Assembly (NCBI GenBank): GCA_035602605.1
Contig: DATNLZ010000039.1
Coordinates: 1 to 10,458, forward strand
Reading direction: 5' to 3'
From: DASQHY01 sp035602605
GTDB lineage: Bacteria > Acidobacteriota > Terriglobia > Acidiferrales > UBA7541
DNA length: 10,458 nt
Shown here: in pieces, positions 1 to 5,973 of the stretch
Layout: each line of letters begins with the position of its first letter
How positions within the stretch are numbered: position 1 is the first letter of the stretch
Program-made: the position numbers and the translations under genes
The notes under the pieces: model-generated
The model's input: only the letters and a program-made list of their open reading frames with translations
Database searches by the model: none
What the model was told of the DNA's origin: nothing

Positions 1-909
1 CAATATCTCTTCGGTCGGAATGCCGCGATCCATCACCCACATGCGTTTTGCTTTCCCGTAAGTCTTCTCAATCCGGTCGAGAAATCCGTGCAGTGTGGTG
101 CGATCACTGGTGTTGCCGTCCATCACTTCGTAGGCCAACGGGAATCCATCGGTCGTGATCACCAGCGCAATCACCACCTGCAAACAGTCCGTCCGTTTAT
201 CGCGACTGTGACCGTACTTGGCTTTGGGGTTCTCTTCCATCGCGCCTTCAAAGTATGTGCTGGTCAGGTCGTAGAGCAACACTTCGAATTCCGCCTTAAA
301 CAGATCGGCCCACTTCTGGCGCAACCATAGAAACAGTTCCTGCTTGTGTTCGAGCACGCGGTCCAGGCAGCGATACAAGCGATCCTTTTCGGCTACGGCG
401 AAATCGGTTCCGAGCAGCGCATCCATGGCGGTGGTCAGATACCACTGGCGATGTACACGAAACTCGCTCGTCGGATCCAGTAGCTGGCTCACCACCAGTA
501 GCTGCAACACTTTTTCCCAACGGACCTCTTCCCGTGTTCCGGCAAGGCGAGTGTCCCAAAACTCATGCAAGCCCAGTTGCTGCCACAACTCGCACGCCAG
601 CCAGCAGCTACCGAACAGCCGAGGGCACCGCAGTTCGAGACCGCTCAGTTTAACTTGGAGACTGTCGATCGCATCGGCGGGAATCTCGCGGTCGTCGGGA
701 AACAAACTTAAATCTGCATACTCTTGCTGCTGTTCATCAAACACCGACAACGTCTTCCGCCATACCGCTTGTTGTTGGTCATTGATCTCGCCGAGATAGA
801 GAACAGTTCGCTGCACCGTTTTGTCGGACGCGATGCGACGGTTTTCTACAATGCTGAAGTAGCGGTGATCTTTACCATCTTTTTTGCGATGGATGCTGCG
901 CAGAAACAT
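1..909 (-). CDS. IS1634/IS4-type transposase, N-terminal 303 residues (cut by window edge)
   Basis: DDE transposase that would catalyse cut-and-paste movement of its own insertion sequence. The reverse strand is open without a stop from an ATG at 909-907 to base 1, giving 303 residues; the family usually has about 500-570, so the C-terminal half is missing only because the window ends. The N-terminus (MFLRSIHRKKDGKDHRYFSI) and the following VENRR and VLYLGEIND motifs are typical of IS1634/IS1549-like transposases. The first catalytic Asp is visible in LYDLTSTYFEG (D214), the conserved GNTSD lies downstream, and the second Asp is in VMDRG (D294). The catalytic Glu would lie beyond the left edge. 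No frameshift or internal stop is seen, so this part looks intact. Family assignment is by motif recognition; subgroup and activity are inferred. Confidence 0.9.
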   Translation of the reverse strand, partial: MFLRSIHRKKDGKDHRYFSIVENRRIASDKTVQRTVLYLGEINDQQQAVWRKTLSVFDEQQQEYADLSLFPDDREIPADAIDSLQVKLSGLELRCPRLFGSCWLACELWQQLGLHEFWDTRLAGTREEVRWEKVLQLLVVSQLLDPTSEFRVHRQWYLTTAMDALLGTDFAVAEKDRLYRCLDRVLEHKQELFLWLRQKWADLFKAEFEVLLYDLTSTYFEGAMEENPKAKYGHSRDKRTDCLQVVIALVITTDGFPLAYEVMDGNTSDRTTLHGFLDRIEKTYGKAKRMWVMDRGIPTEEIL

Positions 910-1066
910 GACAAGCGAAGAGTGCCAGAAGTCTGGTGGCGAAGGGAAGACACTTGGTCTTCACTCTGCGCTTTTTTCAGAGCGCGGCGATGGAAACACG
1001 AGACTTAACCCCGAAAATTAGGGCAAAACTACCGAAAATCGCCCGCAACTGCGAAAGTTGGGTTAG
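1..1066 (-). mobile_element. Partial IS1634-like insertion sequence; outer boundary approximate
   Basis: The transposase at 1-909 implies an IS whose transposase-proximal end lies in 910-1184, because the intact metallopeptidase gene ends at 1185. The exact end cannot be fixed, since the opposite terminal inverted repeat is off-window. Candidate terminal material is 1005-1066. It contains two copies of CCGAAAAT (1011-1018 and 1032-1039) and a small hairpin, CAACT (1046-1050) with AGTTG (1056-1060). The end coordinate given here is a guess and the true end could be up to about 100 bases away on either side. Confidence 0.55.
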
Positions 1067-1184
1067 CACGGCCTGCCGTGGGTCGGTTCCCGCGGCCAAC
1101 TGCGACAACATGAATAACGGTTCGCCAGGGACGTCGCGAAAAGCAGGATTTAATCGGAGTAGCTTCGTCGCCGGATTGCCGGGC
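910..1184. other. Region between transposase and metallopeptidase gene; no supported gene
   Basis: This stretch holds the promoter side and terminus of the IS plus the 3' flank of the metallopeptidase gene. Visible elements are a hairpin GAAGAC/GTCTTC (946-951 and 957-962, 5-base loop), a second weak stem CTCTG/CAGAG (964-968 and 978-982) around a T run, and a 9-base direct repeat CAACTGCGA (1046-1054 and 1097-1105). A reverse-strand frame is open from 1213 down to 977, but it has no ribosome binding site or recognisable domain and crosses the presumed IS end. I do not call a gene here. Confidence 0.5.
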
Positions 1185-3068
1185 TCAGAAGAAATGCAGC
1201 TTGGTAATCTCACCGGCGTAGTCTTTGCCGGGCGTTGCTGAAAACCACACTTTCACCTGCCGTCCGTTCCACTGTTCGCAGTTTCCCACCGAAGGCTGCG
1301 CAGCCCCATCCGCCCAGCTTAACGATACCTTCTTAAAATTGCTGGCGTGAAATGTGACCGGTCCATTCGCCAGATCGAGGTTAATTGTGATTTCGAATTT
1401 TCCCGTACACTCCGCGCCGCTGATCTTGCCATCAACCGCATAGGTATCCCCTCTCCGGCGGAGGATGTGTTCTCGCGACGCGGGGGAATGTTCTCCAGCA
1501 GTACCAACATCTATTGCTGCCCTTTGTGAATCGACAGCGCTTTGCGGGGACATCGCCACACCGGCAGCTTGCCTCTGTACCACCCACTCCTCATGTCTTT
1601 GCAGGTGGCTTTGAACCACCGTGACCATCTCCTTCTCTTGAGGCGACGCAGCGGCAGTACGGAGGCGTTTCACCATGATACGGGCTTCCGCATCGCGGTC
1701 GTTGTTGATCAGCAAATAAGTGAGATTGATTGCATATTCGAGAGTTCCCGGATCGAGCTGAACCGCCTTGATCGCTGCATTCACTGCCAATTTCTGTGCC
1801 TCTGGCGTGCGCGGATACGTACGGGAAAGCGCTTCGTATGCCGGAGCGAACTGCGGATTGACCTGCACGGCTTTCTCCAAAGCTCTCCTGGCCTCTTGCG
1901 CCGAATCTTCGGACCTCTCGTCCTGGAGCATGAGCAGAGAACCGTGAAAATAAAGTGGACCAAAGCCCATGGAACCGAGTTTGATTGCTGCCAGCATTTC
2001 TTCGTCGGCTTCTTTCGCTTCCTGCCGACGGTAATGGTAAAAACCCATAGCTTCGTGCGCGCTGGCCAGATTCGGTTCGTTTTTCAATGCCTCTTCAAGA
2101 ATGGGTTTGGCCTGCTCAATCCGGTTGTGATGTGTGAAGAAATCGCCTCGCAGCGCGAGGACTTCCCCAGCGGGGAGACTGCGTGGCACGAAATTATTAT
2201 CCGCAGCCTCCTTGCCAACCTTGACTAGAACCACCTGGAAGGTCGTTTGCCGTGCGTAAGACTCAATCTTCTGGCCGAATTTCTTCAGATCCCCGAAAGT
2301 TTCGGTGGCCGCTGCGATCTGATCGCCGGATTTGTTGAAAGCGTTGAGAAAGTTTTTGAGCAACTGTTTTTGTCTGGCTTCAGGGTCCGTCATTAAGTAG
2401 TGCACCACGGCCCAGGATTCCGCGTAAAAAACGGAAGCGCGGTTCGACTCGTTGTAGTATGGCGAATTATCATCAACTTCCAGCAACATCTGTATGGGAA
2501 TAAGCTTGTGCTCACCAAGAATGTAGAGGTGACTCGGGTCGATAGTACCGGTTCTGATCTCCTTGTCGCCAAGCGTCGAATTTCCAAAAAAGTCCGCCAT
2601 TCCTTCATTCAACCACAGCGGTAAACGGTTGAAATTTAAACGCACTAGCGCATGCGTGTACTCATGGTAGAGAGTATGAAAAGGGTTGCTGCCTTCGGTA
2701 TTCAGACGTAGAACGACATAATCCTTATCCTGACCGGCCTGGTACAAACCCGCATGGTGGATATGTCCTTTCACCTCCCATTCTTCCGGAAGGTACAGCC
2801 TCATGGTGTTTTCGTTTTTCGCGGCAACGATGATAATCGGCTGCGGAGGGTCGACCCGCAGCGTGGGGAAAGCCGTGTGAAACATCTGGCGAATTTGCTC
2901 GAACTGGTCGGCGATGTGTTTTGCTTCTTTTCCACCGGCATTCGTCGTCACCGTAAAGTGCGGGCTGCGCACCTCGACCCAGTTATCGGCTGGATGGGCC
3001 GTCAACGGAAGCAGAAATAGGACAAATGCAAACAGGGCTCTTCGCGGGAGCCGTAATTGGGAAGTCAT
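1185..3068 (-). CDS. Exported gluzincin-type metallopeptidase-like protein with TPR repeats (DUF1570/peptidase-MA-like)
   Basis: Predicted envelope protein of 627 residues. The N-terminus MTSQLRLPRRALFAFVLFLL, followed by PLTAHPA and DNW, is a signal peptide with a likely cut after residue 27. A HEYTH zinc motif (H135, E136, H139) and a downstream NEG glutamate (E155, in WLNEGMADF) match gluzincin metallopeptidases of the DUF1570/peptidase-MA-like group. Residues about 300-470 carry several TPR-like helical pairs, with the usual A/G/Y/P periodicity (for example KPILEEALKNEPNLASAHEA). The last 85 residues form a probable beta domain with two Cys (C554, C597) that I cannot assign. I chose the ATG at 3068 because it directly precedes the signal peptide; an in-frame ATG at 3080 would overlap the proposed -10 box. 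Substrate unknown: it may be a protease or a non-catalytic scaffold. It stands alone, divergent from the FmdB gene. Confidence 0.82.
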   Translation of the reverse strand: MTSQLRLPRRALFAFVLFLLPLTAHPADNWVEVRSPHFTVTTNAGGKEAKHIADQFEQIRQMFHTAFPTLRVDPPQPIIIVAAKNENTMRLYLPEEWEVKGHIHHAGLYQAGQDKDYVVLRLNTEGSNPFHTLYHEYTHALVRLNFNRLPLWLNEGMADFFGNSTLGDKEIRTGTIDPSHLYILGEHKLIPIQMLLEVDDNSPYYNESNRASVFYAESWAVVHYLMTDPEARQKQLLKNFLNAFNKSGDQIAAATETFGDLKKFGQKIESYARQTTFQVVLVKVGKEAADNNFVPRSLPAGEVLALRGDFFTHHNRIEQAKPILEEALKNEPNLASAHEAMGFYHYRRQEAKEADEEMLAAIKLGSMGFGPLYFHGSLLMLQDERSEDSAQEARRALEKAVQVNPQFAPAYEALSRTYPRTPEAQKLAVNAAIKAVQLDPGTLEYAINLTYLLINNDRDAEARIMVKRLRTAAASPQEKEMVTVVQSHLQRHEEWVVQRQAAGVAMSPQSAVDSQRAAIDVGTAGEHSPASREHILRRRGDTYAVDGKISGAECTGKFEITINLDLANGPVTFHASNFKKVSLSWADGAAQPSVGNCEQWNGRQVKVWFSATPGKDYAGEITKLHFF

Positions 3069-3078
3069 AGTAGCCAGC

Positions 3079-3107
3079 ATGTAAACGACTCTTGCCGAGG
3101 ATGTCAA
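3079..3107 (-). promoter_or_regulatory. Probable sigma-70-type promoter of the metallopeptidase gene, near-leaderless
   Basis: Read leftward, a perfect TTGACA (-35) occupies 3107-3102. After a 17-base spacer comes TTACAT (weak -10, 3 of 6 consensus positions) at 3084-3079. The -10 ends only 10 bases before the ATG at 3068, so transcription would begin about 2-4 bases upstream of it and the mRNA would be almost leaderless. This agrees with the absence of a Shine-Dalgarno sequence in front of this ATG. Seen: the boxes and spacing. Inferred: their function. Confidence 0.45.
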
Positions 3108-3241
3108 GCACGTTTGGTGACCGGTAAGTAAACGCAGCATCGCGCTCTCGCAACGGAGCTGCTGAGGTTCGATAGAGTAGGGGAGGTTGCCGGCTGCTGG
3201 GTGTTTGCGGCACATGATAAGATGTTCGTTGCTGTGGCAGA

Positions 3242-3257
3242 GGGAGGAGTCCGGGTG
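3242..3257 (+). promoter_or_regulatory. Strong ribosome binding site that fixes the GTG start of the FmdB-like gene
   Basis: GGGAGGAG at 3242-3249 lies five bases before GTG at 3255. This supports the GTG over in-frame upstream starts at 3201 and 3222, which would add 18 or 11 residues foreign to the family. FmdB proteins normally begin with the M-PLYEY motif, exactly as obtained here. Confidence 0.85.
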
Positions 3258-3629
3258 CCGCTGTACGAATACAAATGCCTGAAGTGCGGGCAGCAAACAG
3301 AAAAAATCGAAAAGTACGATGGGCCGCGATTGAAGAAGTGCCCAAAATGCGGCGGAAAAGTAGAGCCCATGGTTTCGTCCCCATCGTTCCAGTTCAAGGG
3401 TTCGGGCTGGTATGTGACTGATTACGCGCGCAAGCCATCGAGCGATGCTGGCCGTTCGGAGAAGTCTGACTCGTCTGCCGCCTCTGACAACTCTGGCGCA
3501 TCGGAAGCGAAGGAATCAAAGGACGCGAAAGACTCGAAGGAGGTGAAGTCGAAGGATACCAAGTCGAAGAATACAAAGGAATCAGCCTCGACCAAAGACT
3601 CCAGCAAATCTACAGCATCGAGAAAATAA
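3255..3629 (+). CDS. FmdB-family zinc-ribbon protein with Lys/Ser-rich tail
   Basis: Small protein of 124 residues in the FmdB (putative regulatory) family. It starts with GTG behind a strong ribosome binding site and reads VPLYEYKCLKCG at the N-terminus. A four-cysteine zinc ribbon is complete: C8-x2-C11 and C29-x2-C32. The family core, including the SFQFKGSGWYVTDY end, covers residues 1 to about 61. Residues about 62-124 are low complexity, nearly all S, K, D, E, A and T, and probably disordered; they include a 15-base tandem duplication (3546-3575) encoding KSKDT/KSKNT. The molecular role of the family is not well defined; proposals such as regulator of amide-inducible porin genes rest on one early case. 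It is divergent from the metallopeptidase gene and convergent with galU, 60 bases away, with no clear terminator between them. Confidence 0.9.
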   Translation: MPLYEYKCLKCGQQTEKIEKYDGPRLKKCPKCGGKVEPMVSSPSFQFKGSGWYVTDYARKPSSDAGRSEKSDSSAASDNSGASEAKESKDAKDSKEVKSKDTKSKNTKESASTKDSSKSTASRK

Positions 3630-3689
3630 AAGAACTCTAGGGCTGTATGTCGTCTTGGCTCTCTCACGGCTTCCCGGTGCGACCAAGCG

Positions 3690-4580
3690 CTACAATTTTA
3701 GGGTCTTCAGATAACGTCGGAATTCATTTCCAAACTCTTCGTTTTGCATGCCGATCTCAACCGTCGCCTTCAAGAAACCCAGCTTGTCGCCTGCGTCGTA
3801 CGAAATTCCTTCATAGATGTAGGCCCACAGCCCTTTTTCCTGTGCAAGAGCAAGCAATGCGTCGGTGAGTTGGATTTCCCCTCCCGCTCCAGGTTTGGTT
3901 TGTTCGAGGCAATCAAAAATTTCCGCAGGCAGCACATAGCGTCCGGTAATTGCCAAGTTTGACGGTGCATCGGCTGGTTTGGGCTTCTCCACCAAATTGC
4001 GCACACGCAGTAAGCGCTCACCCCATTGGGCGTTGTTGGCCGGTACTGCGTCGGCAATTCCATAGAGATGGGTTTTTTCGGGGGGGACTTCTTCGACGGC
4101 AATCGCCCCTGTCCCGGTTCCCTCATAGACCTCGATCAATTGCCGCGTTGCTGGCCGCGCGCCTGGCACAATCACGTCGCCCAGCAATATGGCGAAGGGC
4201 TCGTCTCCAACCAGGTCTTTTGCGACAAGTATCGCGTGACCGAGGCCCAGCGCTTCTTTTTGCCGAGTATAGCTGAAGCTTACCATGCTACTGATTTCGC
4301 GGACCAATTGCGCCTGTTTGGTCTTGCCGCGATCGATCAAGAATTGCTCCAGCTCCGGCGAAGAATCAAAATGATCCTCAATGGCATTTTTCCCGCGGCC
4401 GGTCACGATGATAATGTGCTCGATCCCCGATGCCACGCACTCCTCCACCACATATTGAATTAGCGGCTTGTCCACCACCGGCAGCATCTCTTTCGGCTGG
4501 GCTTTGGTTGCGGGAAGGAAGCGTGTTCCCATTCCCGCCGCTGGTAAAACCGCTTTTCGCACTCGTTTCGTTTTGGCCAT
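3690..4580 (-). CDS. galU: UTP--glucose-1-phosphate uridylyltransferase
   Basis: Cytoplasmic enzyme making UDP-glucose and diphosphate from UTP and glucose-1-phosphate, feeding cell-envelope polysaccharide and trehalose or glycogen-type pathways. The product is 296 residues, normal for bacterial GalU. Visible motifs are the nucleotide-binding loop AAGMGTRFLPATKAQPKEML (residues 14-33), VDKPLIQYVVEE, the metal-site region LLGDVIV (D135), NLVEKP (K199), the PSNLAITGRYVL segment and GAGGEIQLTDAL. The ATG at 4580 was chosen because MAKTKRVRKAVLPAAG matches family N-termini; an upstream in-frame GTG at 4628 would add 16 atypical residues. No close Shine-Dalgarno is seen: GGAGAG lies about 18 bases upstream. 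The gene stands alone, convergent with the FmdB gene and divergent from tsaD. It carries a C7 run on its coding strand (near 4080-4087) beside an A6 run, but the frame is intact across both. Confidence 0.96.
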   Translation of the reverse strand: MAKTKRVRKAVLPAAGMGTRFLPATKAQPKEMLPVVDKPLIQYVVEECVASGIEHIIIVTGRGKNAIEDHFDSSPELEQFLIDRGKTKQAQLVREISSMVSFSYTRQKEALGLGHAILVAKDLVGDEPFAILLGDVIVPGARPATRQLIEVYEGTGTGAIAVEEVPPEKTHLYGIADAVPANNAQWGERLLRVRNLVEKPKPADAPSNLAITGRYVLPAEIFDCLEQTKPGAGGEIQLTDALLALAQEKGLWAYIYEGISYDAGDKLGFLKATVEIGMQNEEFGNEFRRYLKTLKL

Positions 4581-4626
4581 TTGTATTGAGCCTGAATTCT
4601 CTCCAAAATTAAAAAAACAGATTCCC

Positions 4627-4656
4627 ACGGTACGTGCGCCTGCATCACGTTGTCAA
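4627..4656 (-). promoter_or_regulatory. Possible galU promoter
   Basis: Read leftward, a perfect TTGACA (-35) occupies 4656-4651. After an 18-base spacer comes TACCGT (3 of 6 positions of the -10 consensus) at 4632-4627. This would give an mRNA leader of roughly 40 bases before the galU ATG at 4580. The strong -35 box is seen directly; promoter activity is inferred. Confidence 0.4.
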
Positions 4657-4680
4657 TCAGCGATTCCCTTCAGCTAATAT
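4650..4680 (+). promoter_or_regulatory. Possible tsaD promoter overlapping the galU -35 box
   Basis: Read rightward, TTGTCA (4650-4655, 5 of 6 of the -35 consensus) is followed after 19 bases by TAATAT (4675-4680, 4 of 6 of the -10 consensus). It shares its -35 bases with the leftward TTGACA proposed for galU, so the two promoters would compete. The transcript leader would be about 115 bases. The spacer is longer than ideal and other weak candidates exist nearer the gene. Confidence 0.25.
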
Positions 4681-4803
4681 CGCGCTAAACGATACGTCGT
4701 AATGTTGTGGAGTCCAGGGGTGTTGCGGACCGTATGCTAAACTGGACGACTTCATCGGACAACACGGAAACCGGTGACGAAGTACAGAAGGTGTACCGCG
4801 CGC

Positions 4804-5940
4804 ATGACCCTCCGTATCCTGGGCGTCGAAACCTCTTGCGATGAAACCGCCGCCGCTGTCGTTGCCGACGGACGCGAGATTCTTTCGAGCGTCGTTGCCT
4901 CGCAGGTTGACGTGCACCGCAACTATGGCGGTGTCGTTCCGGAGTTGGCCTCCCGTGAACACCTTCGGCAAATCGTGCCGGTGGTGCGCGAGGCACTCCA
5001 TCGCGCCGGCATGACGCTTCAGGATGTGGATGCCATCGCTGTGACGTATGGCCCTGGCCTCATCGGCGCCCTTCTGGTCGGCTTAACCTACGGGAAAACT
5101 CTGGCGCTTTCCCTCGGCAAGCCGCTGGTCGGTGTCAACCATCTTGAAGGTCACGTTTACGCTGTCTTCCTGGAAGCGTATAAACAGGGGAGGGAACCGG
5201 CGCTGCCGGCAGTTTGCTTGATCGTTTCGGGTGGACACACGGTTCTTTATGCAGTGAGTGTCCCGGCGACAGGTGTAGCATCCTCGGCGCAATCCTTCCA
5301 CTATCGGCACATAAGTCAAACGCGCGACGATGCTGCCGGCGAAGCATACGACAAGGTCGCGAGGTTGCTTGCTCTCGGCTATCCGGGCGGGCCGATCATC
5401 GATCAGCTAGCGACGTCCTCACCATCTTCAAATGGTCGCAGTGTGCAATTTGCTCCGGCCAGAATGAAAGGCAACGCCCTGGATTTTAGTTTCAGTGGAA
5501 TAAAGACCGCAGTCCTTTACCATCTGCGCGCGCACCCTGAGCTTCTCCCTGAAATTCAGGCTCGCCGGGACGCACTCGCTCGTGGCGAGCGCAAGGCGGA
5601 CCAGTTGCTACCGCTCTGCTCCACGCACACACTCAATATTCTAAGGGAATTTCAGGATACGGTAGTTAAGACTCTAACCGACAACACTATGATCGCCGCA
5701 CAACAGAGCCAGGCTGTCTCGGTTCTGGTGTCCGGCGGCGTCGCCGCGAACTCAGCGCTTCGGACCGTATTCCATTCCAAAGCTCTCGCCCACGGTCTAG
5801 ACGTTTTCTTTCCCAGCCGCGAGCTCTCCACCGACAACGCTGCTATGATCGCGGCCGCAGCCTACCGCAAACTTGTGGCCGGCGATCTCGCCAACGTAGC
5901 ACTCGACGCTGAGGCCACCCTGCCCCTTACCAAACGCTAA
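4804..5940 (+). CDS. tsaD: tRNA N6-adenosine threonylcarbamoyltransferase (TsaD/Gcp/YgjD)
   Basis: Transfers the threonylcarbamoyl group from TC-AMP to A37 of ANN-decoding tRNAs (t6A), working with TsaB and TsaE, neither of which is in this window. The 378-residue product shows every family landmark: ILGVETSCDET (residues 5-15), NYGGVVPELASREH, the metal-binding HLEGH (H113, H117), VSGGHT (141-146), DDAAGEAYDK, LDFSFSGIKT, SGGVAANS and STDNAAMIA (metal ligand D344). ASKHA fold. The ATG at 4804 fits family N-termini; AGAAGG lies 12 bases upstream, and an in-frame GTG at 4774 is less likely. It is about 35-40 residues longer than E. coli TsaD (about 337), from added segments near residues 153-172 and 245-275; catalytic motifs are untouched. 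hyuA follows after 33 bases, so co-transcription is likely. Confidence 0.97.
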   Translation: MTLRILGVETSCDETAAAVVADGREILSSVVASQVDVHRNYGGVVPELASREHLRQIVPVVREALHRAGMTLQDVDAIAVTYGPGLIGALLVGLTYGKTLALSLGKPLVGVNHLEGHVYAVFLEAYKQGREPALPAVCLIVSGGHTVLYAVSVPATGVASSAQSFHYRHISQTRDDAAGEAYDKVARLLALGYPGGPIIDQLATSSPSSNGRSVQFAPARMKGNALDFSFSGIKTAVLYHLRAHPELLPEIQARRDALARGERKADQLLPLCSTHTLNILREFQDTVVKTLTDNTMIAAQQSQAVSVLVSGGVAANSALRTVFHSKALAHGLDVFFPSRELSTDNAAMIAAAAYRKLVAGDLANVALDAEATLPLTKR

Positions 5941-5973
5941 CGGCGCATAGATTTGTTATAAACTTCGCCGGGC

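Noticed and set aside
946..982. Hairpin GAAGAC/GTCTTC followed by a T run, like a forward terminator
   Set aside because: The T run starts about 10 bases after the stem and no forward gene precedes it.
1542..2228. Long forward open frame of 228 codons
   Set aside because: Entirely antisense to the metallopeptidase/TPR gene, whose HEYTH and TPR motifs prove the reverse frame; the forward translation shows no domain.
4075..4090. C7 and A6 runs (coding strand) in galU as a possible slippage site
   Set aside because: GalU motifs on both sides remain in frame and the length is normal; no second product is indicated.
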